Shown here one piece after another: positions 1-11,700 of a stretch of 64,000 nt of DNA. The DNA comes from Burhinus oedicnemus (Eukaryota; Chordata; Aves; Charadriiformes; Burhinidae): NCBI GenBank assembly GCA_008921705.1, contig VFFE01008908.1, forward strand, positions 2,471,657 to 2,535,656. The letters are read 5' to 3'. The notes under the pieces are model-generated. The model was not told the DNA's origin and did no database searches. It was given only the letters and a program-made list of their open reading frames with translations. Position 1 is the first letter of the stretch. Every line of letters starts with the position of its first letter. A program made the translations under genes and the position numbers.

Positions 1-2363
1 AAACCTTTTCTTAAAAAATTATGTAATATTTAGTTGACGTAAAATGTCATAATCACCCACATCTTTTCCTTGGAAGAGATTGAATATTTCTTTCTCTTTT
101 AAATAGGCTTTTCAAAGGATTCATTAAGAAAATGAAATCCAAGAAGAAAAATAGTTGACCCAGCAGTCGGAGGCCAATGAGGCAAAATTCCCAACAAAAT
201 CATGTGTAAAGTCAGCCTTAAGTGAGCTGTGCCTGAATGACTTCGTTGTATATTTTCTGAAAATTTTCAGTATTGAAATGGGGGAAAAAAATGCTAGATG
301 AATAATGTAGTCCTGTCAACAATTAGAATATGGCTGTGGATGTCACTTACTGTACTGAAAAGTAACTTGTTGCATTCCCTACCCAAACAGATGTAGTATC
401 GCACCTGGAATCAGCAGTGTTACCACTTTCTTCATTTGCCTGAGGAAACTCTTGATCCATTGTAGATTGGAGATTTTAATTTGTTTGGGGTTTTTTTATG
501 TGCACGTGTTTTGTTCTCATTGGGATACAACACTGCCTTTTAATGCATTTGAAGATAAGGTGAGAATCAGGCACACAACAAAAAAAGCTCTGAAAGAGCG
601 CTGTTACTGAAATCATGATATATTGGAAAAAAAGCAATACTGCTTCTCTCTTTTTCCCAGTTTGCACCTTCTCTGGGTAGAGGTTTTACCAGAAGCCTTT
701 AGAAGGTTTATTGCTAGCATTGAAAACACTCTGGCGTTGATATTTTATATTAATTTGAACGATGGGGAGCAGGCTGAAGAGCAGTCATGTAGAAGGTGCT
801 ATGGGAAATGCACGCTTTGTCAGCACTGTGGTGGTGATTAATAGCGTGTCATTTCTTTGGTGGTGTGCTAACAGTTCAGCACCAGAATGCCGGCCCTTCA
901 TAAAGATGGCGAAGTGGCTGGGCAAAGAAAGGTCTCCTCTTCCTCTTTCTTACATGGACCGCAAAAGGAGCCTGAGGTTTGAGACATCCCCTGAGGCGTG
1001 GGCTGTCCGAGGAACCCAAGTCCTTTTCTTTAGCAGAGGCTGGGAATGGGCTATGTAAGGGTGCAAGCAACTTGCACAGTGCTACAGCGATGGCCGGTTA
1101 AAGGTGTGTTTTGAATGTAGTTTAGTTGACAAGTGCTAGTGTCCGGGTGTTGACAAAGGCAATATTTTAACATGTGATAATTTGTCATCCTAAACTCTTA
1201 AGGGAAATCAAGGGTTTACCACATTCAGATGCATGAGCTAAAACTGTCCTTTGCCTTTTCTACACAAAGACTTTCATTATTTTTTTATTTTTTTATTTTT
1301 TTTTTTCCTGGTGAAGATGAAGTCAACTCATTTTGAGTCCTAATCAGGAAGTGATTCAGAGCCTGTGCTCATTAAATCCTTCCCTTCACTCCTGGGACTG
1401 CCAGCAAGGATGTCGCACATTACCTGCTGATGAGATGATGTTTTTGTGAAAGAGATGAATGCCCCAGAAAGTATTCTCATGGTGCCAAACCACTGGGAAA
1501 CTGGAAAGGGTCTAGAAAGCCACAGCGAGGCTGGCATTTGAGTACATGAGCCAGTTTTATCATCACTCTGTTGAGCAGCTACTTATCCATTAGAGAGAAC
1601 TCATCTTTAGTCATATGTGATTTGGGGGACGTGAAGGTTGAGCCCTGCTGTTCTCATTATTTGAAATTTCAGATTTTCTTTGGGTTATTAGGGGACAGCA
1701 CAAAGCATTTAATTCCCCTTATCAGCTCCTTTAGTCATTGTTTGATTGGGTGGGTCGTTTTCAATTTTTTTCCATTTTTCTCTTTCTCATATTTCATGTA
1801 GTCTATTGTTTTATTAGTTCAATGGCCTTTTTGGGTCACTGCAGTCTAAGTATTCTGACTTTTATAAAGGTCTTGGTGACTAAATATTAGTGACCTCTAT
1901 TCATCTTCCTTGTGCTTCTCCAAGGCAGCGCAGTCGGATTTTGAGCTGCGCTGTGCTACAGTATCAGCGAGTTCATCGTATGGTGAATCAAAACCCATTT
2001 CTTCTCTGCAGATGAAGGTGTCTGTTCAGTACATCTCATTGCTGAGTTTCTGCTTCAGTGTTTGGGGTAAACAGGATCCCTGCAAAAGAGGTGGAGAGAA
2101 ACTAGCCTGTGGAGCTTCGCTAGCCTAACTAAAATAAAGAAATGTACCGTGACACAATTAAAAGTGTATTGTTGGATTCAGGAGAGTCCTAGGAACGACT
2201 AACAAGCTAAGCATGATTGACTTGAATTTCCAAATTGTATTAGAGGAAATGGAAGAGTTAGCATCAACTTCATTAGGGAGCTTGTTATACCAACAGAAGC
2301 CTTTTTGGAAAATTCAGCCTTGTATTGGTAGGCTTGTATTTTGGGGCATTCCTTCTTGGGCAC
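1..2363. other. Non-coding unique DNA
   Basis: No exon, RNA gene or recognisable transposon is seen. There is a T-rich low-complexity tract near 1277-1307 with T runs broken by single A residues. Open frames here are at most 98 codons, overlap one another on opposite strands and lack splice-site or family support, so they are treated as chance. Confidence 0.6.
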
Positions 2364-2932
2364 TGTCGTGGGTTAACCCTAACCAGTAGTGCAGCTGCTC
2401 GCTCACTCCTCCCCTGGTGGGATGGGGGAGGAAATCAGAAGAGTAAAAGTAAGAAAACTTGTGGGTTGAGATAAAGACAGTTTAAGTAAAGCAAAAGATG
2501 CACGCGCAAGCAAAGCAAAACAAGAAATTCATTCACCGCTTCCCATCGGCAGGCAGGTGTCCAGCTTTCTCCAGGAAAGCAGGGCTCCATCGCACGTAAG
2601 GGTTACTGGAGAAGACAAATGCCATCACTCTGAATGTCCCCCCTTCCTCCTTCTTCACCCAGCTTTAAAAGCTGAGTGTGACATCATATGGTAGGTAATA
2701 TCCCTTTGGTCAGTTGAGGTCAGCTGTCCTGGCTGTGTCCCCTCCCAGCTTCTTGGGTGCTTCCCACCTTCATGTTGGCACACCGGTATGAGAAGCTGAA
2801 AAGTCCTTGACTACTTAGGAACAACTAAAATGTTAGTGTGTTATCAACATCACTCTCATCCCAAATCCAAGACACAACACGATACCAGCTGCTACTGAGA
2901 AAGTTAACTCCCTCCCGGCCCAAACCATGATA
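2364..2932 (-). mobile_element. Solo LTR of an avian endogenous retrovirus
   Basis: The block starts TGTCGTGGGTTAACCC on the + strand and ends CAAACCATGATA. On the - strand it reads as an LTR of a family widespread in neoavian genomes, recognised from memory of the repeat and not by a search. Family hallmarks visible on the + strand are the GTGGGTTGAGATAAAGACAG segment (the complement of the poly-A-signal end), the GTCCTGGCTGTGTCCCCTCC segment and the GAGAAGCTGAAAAGTCCTTG segment. The - strand end differs from the usual terminal CA/TG dinucleotides by one base, as expected of an old copy. Flanking five-base words (GGCAC before, AACAC after) agree at only three positions, so a target-site duplication is possible but decayed. 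No gag, pol, env or second LTR is nearby, so this is probably a solo LTR left by recombination between two LTRs. The exact family and class were not resolved. Confidence 0.8.
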
Positions 2933-5575
2933 AACACCATCTGTGAGTCCCTAGCTCGGACTCTGCCTCTTGGTCAGAGCTCAGAGCTGAACAGACATGG
3001 GTCTGGGGAGAATTTGGGGTTCCAAAGTTAGGAAATCTCAGAATTGAGGCTGCCATAATTTGACTATTTTATTCATTATATTCTGCCATTATCTGGGTAA
3101 GTCTTGTGAAACAGACGTGTAACATAAGAGCTTTCCTCTTGCTACAACTTGCTTTCTCCTTCTGGTAACCCTCTGCCTCATTTGTTATTCTCTGCTGAAC
3201 ACTAAATGAAGTGAGAAATGGGTTTATAAGTGAAATAAGAATGTCCAACATGAAGATGGAAGAATTCTTGAGGAATATCTGCATGAACAAAGACACACGA
3301 AAACTGTTCAAGCAACCTGGACTGTGGCCTTGGGTAGCTCAGAAGTACTTAATTTGGGAGACTGTATTTTAGCAGGCATTTTTTTTCTATGTAATGTTGT
3401 AGGCTTTTTACGAAGGCAAAAGGGAGCAAAAGAACACCCCAAAATTTCAAAGTCCTACCTTCCTCCCAAAACTGAGAGCAAGCTGTTAAGGAGAGGCAGA
3501 GAACAACTACGGGAGATTTCATCCATGGTATTTCAAGTTTGGAAAACTTTGAAATGGGAGGCACTGAAAGCAGAAGCTTATAACGGAGTGCATGAAACGG
3601 GCTTCTCGGGTCTTGCTGCTGGCTGCATCTGACACGCAAATCTTAAATTTTTAAGCTAGGGGAGATTTTAATGCCACCCAAATGTTGCTTTTATACGTAC
3701 AATTCTTTGCATCTCTAGCTGCAAAATGGCACACTGTCACCATGGGGAGATCTTTAAATTGAAGGACCTTTCTCTAATAAAAGGTCTGCTTCACTGTAAA
3801 GGAGATACTAGGGTTAAATCATCTTGAAGGGCAAGCTGGTAAATGAGGTGTTATTATCTCGGTGTGTTCTTTTAGTAAAATATTTAAAAGTGGCTCACTC
3901 CTGGTGAATTACCTGCTGACCCGATCCTCTAGAAGCCTTATTAAATAGTTGCCTGTTGTAACATTCTTTGTGAAGTTAAAGCGTGTCCCACTGCACTAAG
4001 CACTATTTCAGATATCCCCATTATAACAAAAAGTCTTTATATAGTAATAGTGCAAACCGATGGCTCTCAGGGGTGCTTTCATAATGAGGTTTTATGGTAA
4101 CTGTTCTCTGATCCCTTTTCTCCTTTTACCCGTGTATCAAATTTACTCAATTTCTCTCCATATTCATAGAGCTTAACAAATTTATTCTTCTAACTTCTCA
4201 ACGCTGTTCCAAACAACACCACTTTGGATACAGAATGAGTTTACAAAAAGAGACGGTGGCATAAAATAAGGGTATCTTTGCACAGCACAATTGCTTGGGC
4301 TGGCATGGCTTAATGAGCTTCTGCTCATCGGCTGAGCTGCTGTAGCTAGCCATGTACGCACTCCTTGCCCTCAGCAAATGCAAAATGAAATGAATTAGTT
4401 TAAAATCTTAAACTTTTGCTATTGAAAAGCTCATACTCAGCTCGAGTACTAGGGCACTCTGATGCCGTTGCGTGGCCAGCGACGACTTGATTTCTTTTGG
4501 TCATCTGTCTATAACCTGAGAAGAGTGTTTTAAAAGCAAGTATTTCTATTTGCCATATGGTGGTAGGCAGCTGCCCTTGGTGGTGCTACTTGAAGTTTGC
4601 AATACTGTTACAGCAACAGAAATAACGGGGATGTGACCAGCACCTGAACAAACAATTGCACTCGTGCCTTGGGCTTTGAAACTCTATTCCTCGGATATTC
4701 TTGGGTGGAGTGGAAGAAATCTTAAACTCCTTTGATGTCTTTTCTGACCTTATATCTGATTATGTTGTTTTTTGACAGCTTTTGCTCAGGAGTTCCTTAT
4801 TTTAAATGAATTTTACAAATAGACATTCAAATGAGCCTGACACTATTAATTTTTGTAGTCTAGTTATTTTATGTTGCTGACCAGCCCCTTGGTACTTGAA
4901 CCTATTCCTACAGAGAGTCTTCGGTGTACTTTTAAGAACCTGTGCTCGGTCCTTCTCGCTGAAGTAGAAAGCATGATTGGGTTAAAACCTTCTGGGTTTT
5001 CTCCCCTGACTCATATGCCTCGTCCCCGTTGGACTATGCTTCGTTTTATTCTGATGCATTCAGTCAATAAGAAATAGAGTTGCTCAGAGACTGCAAGTTC
5101 TGGTTCTGTGCTTTGTACTGGTCAAGTTTGCCAAATCCCGTCTTTCCACATTGAGACTTGTGGCAGTGGGAGCTGGTAGTCTGGACCACAGCTTTGCAAT
5201 TGGCCAGTGGGTATTGGTGTAGGCTGATGGATATTTCCTAGCTGTGTGTTTTCTGGGAGCTTCCTGCCGCTGGCCACCTTCATGTCTGCATGTCGCGGGC
5301 TTATCTATCTCCAAAAAAAGGGGGGATTGAGAAAATGGCATGGCCTAAGGTACCACAAGCTCTGTAATAGGAGAGTGTTATGGCTGGGTGCAGTGATTGA
5401 TCTATTGCATACCCTTCCACAGTTTATCTCGATCCTGAGAATTATTTTTCCGCTCCGAAGAGCTATTTTGTTACGTGTTGGCTGTGTTTCAAGAAAAAGG
5501 GGGGGGCGGGGAAAGAAATAAATTTCGAAATGTTACATGAAGCAACAGCAAGGAATAATCCCGCTTTCTGGAAAA
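2933..5575. other. Non-coding unique DNA
   Basis: Nothing recognisable. Open frames of up to 102 codons overlap on both strands at 3324-3639, which is typical of chance frames. No CpG enrichment or transposon signature is seen. Confidence 0.55.
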
Positions 5576-5695
5576 ATGTGGGAGCTGGTGTGGCTGTTCC
5601 TTTGGTCTCTGCTGCTGTTCAACACAGCCTGCAGACTGCCCAAACTCTACGCAGCAGTAGAACTAAGACAGCTCCTGTATTCAGAGCTTCTATAG
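5576..5695 (+). CDS. Small ORF with a signal-peptide-like start (unconfirmed)
   Basis: This is a 39-codon frame from ATG at 5576 to TAG at 5693. Residues 2-14 are strongly hydrophobic and rich in Leu, Trp and Phe (WELVWLFLWSLLL), followed by a short polar stretch with NTAC, which would suit a signal peptide with cleavage near Ala-Cys. The tail holds RLPKLYAAVELRQ. The base at -3 is A, which is adequate Kozak context, but +4 is T. The frame resembles no family I can name, has no visible promoter or splice partner, and lies in otherwise non-coding DNA. A T/C-rich stretch read in one frame easily gives runs of Leu and Phe, so chance is the leading explanation. Confidence 0.1.
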   Translation: MWELVWLFLWSLLLFNTACRLPKLYAAVELRQLLYSELL

Positions 5696-6129
5696 CTTAA
5701 AGTTTTATTAAAAAGGGTTTGTTGGGATCTGCTTGCAAGCCAGTACGTACCACACTACGCTGACTGTGAGGTCTGATACCATCTCAGTAATTAAGTGCTG
5801 GCATCCTACAGCACAGTGGGCTTAATAGGGTGTCAGCAGCTTAAATGCCACCTGATATTAAATTTATCAGTCTAACTTTTTCAGCATTCTGCAGCTGACC
5901 CACGGTAACAATGGCCATGGCAAGTTATGTATAGACGGTGCCTCCTGCACAGGCACTGCTTGGTTGCTTTAATTGCTGATCTGTTATCTTCCTCAAAAGA
6001 CGGCAGGAGGGAAGGCGCACAAAGGCAGCAGTATATACTTAAGACAGGTTTTTGCCTGGCTCCCACCGGTCCATTCTCTAGTGGACATTTTGAGTTACCA
6101 GCGCATGAGGCTGTGATGACCAGCAAAGC

Positions 6130-6440
6130 AGCCGTGTCCCCTGGGCAATGGGAAGGGCGCAGGCTGGCGGGCCAGCCCACAAAACCCAGGTCTGACTACG
6201 CTGGAGATGCTCTGCCAGCGCCTGCGGTGGGTGCGCAGGGTGCTGGGAGCCGGCTGGGTGAGCGGGGCTGGGCTCTTCCCCCCGTCCCGCACAGGGCACT
6301 CGCAGCCGGCGCGAAACTGGCTGCGGCAACAGCTCCCTGCTCTTTTGCCGGCTTTTTTGCCAGAATGGCCCAGCCTCTGCAAGGAAAGGGAGCAAGAGCG
6401 AACGGCCAGGACGCAGGAGAGGGCCCAGGGCTTGGATTGA
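6130..6440. promoter_or_regulatory. GC-rich, CpG-enriched patch (weak CpG island)
   Basis: I count about 20 CpG in the 300 bases 6121-6420, at roughly 60% GC, giving an observed/expected ratio near 0.7 against strongly CpG-depleted flanks. Overlapping long frames on both strands (181 codons + at 5927-6472; 157 and 136 codons - at 6095-6568 and 6078-6488) result from the scarcity of stops in GC-rich DNA. It could be an orphan CpG island or a GC-biased gene-conversion patch. No TATA box or initiator is clear. Confidence 0.3.
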
Positions 6441-6590
6441 CTTGTGCTGCTGTGGAGCTGCAGCCTTATTGACTGCACGTTGGGGCAAAACTCTCCATTA
6501 TTTGGCATTATGTAGAAGACATGGTACTGTAGGGTCCTAGTTCCATTAGAGTTCCTCATGCCCCCCAAAATCCAAATAATGGTGAGAATT

Positions 6591-6698
6591 CATCCTTCTC
6601 TGCCTTATTTTCTCCCATTGTAAGTTGAGGCTAATGATACGCTCCTTTTTAAAAGCTCTTTGGGATCGGTGGATGAGAGGCACTATGTAATTATTAAA
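6591..6698 (+). mobile_element. MIR-like ancient amniote SINE, 3' part
   Basis: The order of motifs matches the 3' half of MIR-type SINEs known from amniotes: a pyrimidine-rich block, a degenerate 'CCATTGTAAGTTGAGGCTAA' region, then AAAGCTCTTTGGGATC, GGATGAGAGGCACTATGTAA and TTATTAAAG. These correspond to the usual 'AAAGCGCTTTGAGATC ... AAAGCGCTATATAA ... TTATTA' tail. The call is from memory of the consensus. The copy is diverged and lacks the tRNA-like head. Confidence 0.6.
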
Positions 6699-6901
6699 GT
6701 GCAGCTTTTATGGTGCTGCCTTTAGAAGGAAGGGAAAAAAATATAGTCACTTGGCAAAATAGTGTGTTGTAGATGGAGCTTTGGAAATCTGACTTTCATT
6801 GTTAAAGCTAAAATTAAAAAGGACAGTTTTGCTGTATATTCTCATACTGAAACCAGGCCTGTGTTGAGGCTGCATAGAAGCTTTCTGCGCCAATGGAAAT
6901 G

Positions 6902-6905
<4 letters not shown>

Positions 6906-6939
<34 letters not shown>
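6906..6939 (+). repeat. Poly-A run, 34 bases
   Basis: An uninterrupted run of A after GTATT. No AATAAA lies at the usual distance upstream, no duplicated flank is seen, and the sequence before it resembles no mRNA, so it is classed as a homopolymer microsatellite and not as a retrocopy tail. Confidence 0.9.
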
Positions 6940-6943
<4 letters not shown>

Positions 6944-8496
6944 AAACTGAAACAAAAGAAGGGCTGGTCAAAAATAAAGTGAAGTAGAGCTAGTGATGCC
7001 TGCAAGTGCCACTTGTCTCTCTTTGGGACTCAGAGATGTTTAGGCAATGTAACATCGAGTTCTTGGCGGTGTATACGCTTCTGACCACATCATTTTCATG
7101 GCCATTAAGTTCAAATGCTTGTCTGTTTCCTGAGATGAAAGAAGTGAGAGCTCTCTCAAAAAAAGAAGCCTGCAGATTCTGAAGCAGCTGTGCTGCATGC
7201 AATTTCCCTGGGAACTATACCTCAAAATACCATTTTTACCTACTTTGAACAAGGGAGAAGCTGATATGAATGCCTCATTGTTTTGCCTCAAGATTATTTT
7301 CCCAAAAAATATCTTTCAAAATATTTATTTTATTGTAAATGCGTGCATATAATTATAGATAAAGGCTAATTTGTGTCTCTGAATATTGTACTGTCAAATG
7401 GAAGCTGAGTGGTTTAATACCAAAATGGGACTTCACGTTTAAATCATGCCTATGTGCTTTTTATGTTTTTACAATAGATTCTGTAGCTAATCATCACCTA
7501 AATTGGCTTTCCTAAAAAACATGCCATATTAGATAGTCTAATGGTTTATTTGGAAAATAGGAAGCAAAAATGATACTGCATTGGGTCATGACTGTAATGT
7601 TGAAGTTAAAAAAAAAGCCAAAAAATAATGCCATTTTTGTCTGCTCATGTGCACTCAGCCCTGCTGAGCACGTAGATTTGCTGGTCACCAGAATGCTGGA
7701 AAGTTTGAAGAACTTGACTGATTCATTGAAAATCTCAAAAAAACATAATGAAAAGTAATGTATGTAATTTTTTGTAGCAACATCGGATCTACAAAGTGAA
7801 ATCCTTGCTCAAAACACCGCAGGGTGTTATCAGTACTCAGACCTTAATTTCCAGTGAAAGCCTACCTGTGTGCAGATTTTTGGAAAATGAGGAGGATAAA
7901 CTCGTGACAGTGTTACCATGATGGAATCATCCAAATCATGGAAAGAAAAAGCTATGGAAGTCAATCCTTTCAGTCTCAAAACTGATAAAAGTGAACTATT
8001 TCAGGGGAAAAGTCTGCTTTCCCATGCATTTGGCCAAGTTGTTCATGCTCACCATTTCTTTTTTTGTGATATCAGATGTGGCCAGATCAAACAGCAAACA
8101 ACTCTGTCCATCACCCAGCTGGAAAAAACGGATGCACTGCAATATACAGCTCAGCTAGTATTCATATGGTCAGCCCACATGATAATGATTTAAATGATCA
8201 TAAAGCTGTTCTTTTTACAATACAGTATAAAATTTTTTTTTAAAAAAGTTACTTTGTAGGCTTACTAGTTGCCAAACTTTTCAGAATTCTTTTGCTATGG
8301 AACTGTTTAGAAGTTCCTGTGAAATTTGTGTTATTTATTTGTAAGCCCAGATGAAAATGCTCAACTAAATATGACCCCCATCAGTTAGAACATTTGCAAG
8401 TTACAGAACTGCGGCCAAAAGAAAAGTCCCGCTTCTGCCAAAAAATACTTAATTTTAAAAAAATGTAATTTTGCAGGTAGTTAATTTTTAATGCAG
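6940..8496. other. Non-coding unique DNA
   Basis: AT-rich, without repeats I recognise. Small frames up to 91 codons (7918-8193 +) have no family resemblance. Confidence 0.55.
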
Positions 8497-8704
8497 ACAG
8501 GTGTCTTTTTGGTGTTTAAAATCTGTCTTTTATTGGGCAAGAGATATTGGAAAACAGAATAGCTATGGAGAGCTTGTGGAAACTTGTTTTGGAATGAATA
8601 AAACTGTAATTTTAGCACTCAGTATTTTTTTGGTGTACTTAGAAATGGCTTTGTGTGGAGAACTGAGGGGAAAATGTTGCCTTTATAGCCATGATACATT
8701 CCAG
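8497..8704 (+). CDS. Speculative internal exon with a faint amino-acid-transporter pattern
   Basis: An open frame ends at a very good splice donor, CAG|GTACGAGT, with the cut after 8704 and phase 0. A possible acceptor is TTTTTAATGCAG just before 8497, with a weaker one near 8541. The frame encodes SYGELVETCFG followed by a hydrophobic stretch (VILALSIFLVYLEMAL). The spacing Y..LV...FG and then a membrane-like segment recalls the region between the second and third membrane helices of SLC38/AAAP transporters. Only about 8 of 31 positions agree with the SLC38A11 segment I have in mind, and no neighbouring exon of such a gene was found within the window. The downstream part (CGELRGKCCLYSHDTFQ) does not fit the family. 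It could be a decayed exon, or most probably a chance frame next to a chance GT. Confidence 0.08.
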
Positions 8705-11700
8705 GTACGAGTTTTCCAACTATAAATTGTCTTAATTCCCTTCTGATATGCGTTTTTGGAGTTTCGGAGAGAACAGTTGCGTTCTGTGGGTATGGCAGAG
8801 ACAGGGCACTTGTGTTTGACCTGGTCCCATTGATTTCAGGTGAGCATTGGATCAGGCATTTGTTGCTTTAGTGGGGCTATAGATGATACTTTTGGAGGGA
8901 GGAGGAGGAGGGTCTTCAGCTCTGGTGCTGCTGTACGGTGGCCACTCGCTGATGTTATAGTTTGGTACAAGCCACTTGCTACCAAATTGCCTGGGTTGTT
9001 GCAGGAGATGAGCATCCTCTGACTTGGGGGATAATCAATCAGTTCATTTTATAATGCACGCTCATCAGTTGGGCTTTAATTTGTTTATTTGTTGTGTTAC
9101 TAATTTGATGGGAAATATGTCTTTAATGTATGCATGTGGTTATTTGTATAAAGAACTGCTGCCCTGATCCTGGTAGCTGACAGCACTGGCCCCTCAGGAC
9201 AGCACTCCTCACTCTGGAAATAAATTTCGTCTAAAAATTCCTTCTAAATAAGGAATCTGCATAACTCTAGCTAGAGATTTAAAAGAACAAGAGTCCTCTT
9301 TGCCTGTCTCTTGAATCGATTAAGTATCTTGGCTTTGTTTTGTTGCTTTACTACATACAAAATCGGTTCTGACAAACTTCTGAAGGGATGAGTTGGATTC
9401 TTCCAGTCTTGGACACATCCAAATGCTTTAAATATCAGCTGAAAAGGTGCTACGTTGTTAAAGTTGAAGTTATAGCTGGGATGGAGGAGTTACTGGGTGA
9501 AACATTCTTTGCTTGTCTTGGGAGATCAGATTAGATTATAATAGTGGTGTTTTCTTGTGGAAGAGAGTTTTTCTTTTGGATTGTTCTAAACTTGACTCGT
9601 AACAGCAAAAGATCCTTATGCATCTCCTAGTTTAACCTCCTCAGCTGGCATAAATCACTGCAGCTTTTTTTTTTATGTCAGGTCACAGGCTTGGATAAGC
9701 GTATTTATTCATATCAAGCCGCTGAATGTTTTGAGGTTCATCTATGACTAACTGAAAGTCTTTAAAAATAGACGAAACATCAGAAAGCTCTTGAAATGTT
9801 TTGTGATATAATGTCTACTTCAAATAAATGGGATGGTCTCAATTGCCTCTTATAGTTGGTTCATTTTAATGGATTTTTATCCTCTTTTCTTTCCCTGATC
9901 AAAACAAATGCAGCTCACCTCTGGTATGAGGCCAGACGGGCGCTTGATGAGATTTGCTAATGCCCATAGTTATAATAACAGGCATGAACCCACCTGACGT
10001 AAAAGGCCTCCATTGCACTCATCCCCGCACAACCAGGTCACCTGCTCATGCGGGGACAGTCCAGGGCGGTCTCTGGACACTGTGACACACAGTGGGAATC
10101 TTACTCTCAACTATATAAAAAGTGAGGTTTGTTATGTGGGTAACCGTTAGCTGTTGAAAAACATCTAATAAAGACTAGGTGGGAGGCCACAAGAACTAGT
10201 ATAGAACAGCTTTTTAGATGAGGCTCCCCTTTAATGAAGGATCTTGCACAGCATTAAGCATGCCGTTTGTCTACTGAGATCATGTTGTTTTGAGGATCCT
10301 CATCTCTGGGCTTTAGGTCCTTGAGAATCCAGTGCCTATATCAGGATGCTGCTTAAACAAGGCTGGTGCTAATGGATCTGAGCCTATTGGTTCTGGGTTT
10401 TGCCTTAATAGAAATTGGCACCAATTCAAGCTATAGGTAGCTCACATGGTTGGGATGCAAGATATGAAGGAGACACATTCTGAACAGTTTCAGACGAATA
10501 TGAGGGACAGACTGTCCAGAGCCATTGGCACATACAGAGGTCCCAAAAGATAGGAGTTTACTTTTTTTTTCTTTTCATTGTGTAAGGATGAAAAGCCTTC
10601 TCTTAAGTTGAAATTCAGTTATGTTCTTCTTCATGAATTTAAACCGTTTGGTGGAGCAGACAATTTGAAGTGGAAACTGAATGCAAGAATGTCATTGAGC
10701 CTTACACTGGGCAAATAGATCACGGACCACACATGCAGGCTTGAAAACATTTAATTTTAAAAATCTCATTATGTAAAGGGGCACAAAACAATGTAAAAGA
10801 CTTGGGCCACACTCGCAGCTGGCATAGATCAGTGTAGCACCATGGATTTCGGGGTAGTGACACCAGTTTCTGCTAGTTGAGATCCTGGCCTTTAATCCGT
10901 TGTCAATCTAATAAAATTGAGCTGCTCTAATTACCACGGTGTCTGTCAGAAATATGTTTGCCTGAAATGATAAAGCTGGGTTGGATCCTGGAGCCCACAC
11001 AAGTCAGCAAACACTGTGCAAATCTGAGTTAAACCATTTGTTTGCCCACTTAAGGAGAGGTTGTCCACGGTCATGGTATGTGTGGAAAGACAGCGGGGGA
11101 GTGAGAGGAACAACTGAAACATATGGCCAAAGTGAGCTGTCTCTTTATTCCAATGCATCAGGATAAGACAAGCTGTTGAACCGATGAGAAAGCTTCTTTA
11201 TATATATATATATACCATATTTCAAGATGAATACTGGAAGAAATTCAGTACCACTGATCTTGCGTATATGTTTGAATGAAGGTAGAGCAAACTGTTAAAC
11301 TGAAAGCAGGGGAAAAAAGCCCCCAAGCCCAACCTCCCCAAATCCATAATAGCTGCATCGTTATGTAAAAGAAAACAGCAATTCCCCCACCAAAGTGTCC
11401 ATAAACTGAAACCTTATCAATACTTCCAGATGCTCACTGACTTTATGATACCGTTAAGTTTAATTGCGCCGATATAATGGATTGTATTTGCATGGAATAA
11501 GGTCTTTTCAGAATCAGGTTTGGGGAGCATGCAAGCCCAAGAGAAGGCTGGCATAAATTCATCCATGTTCTTCACTGCATCTTAACTGTCGGTTTTGACC
11601 TTGTGTTTCTTAAAGAGAAATGTGGAAGTGGCATTTTCTCCTGAATGGTCAAGTTTGAGAACTTTCTGTATGGCACTTGCTGCAATTTATGCCCTTGCAG

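Noticed and set aside
2364..2932. Full provirus beginning at the LTR
   Set aside because: No gag, pol or env similarity and no second LTR was seen on either side within the window.
5927..6568. 181-, 157- and 136-codon frames as real genes
   Set aside because: They overlap each other on opposite strands in a GC-rich patch and show no family resemblance, which is the pattern of compositional open frames.
6906..6939. Poly-A run as the tail of a processed pseudogene
   Set aside because: No mRNA-like sequence, poly-A signal or flanking duplication was found upstream.
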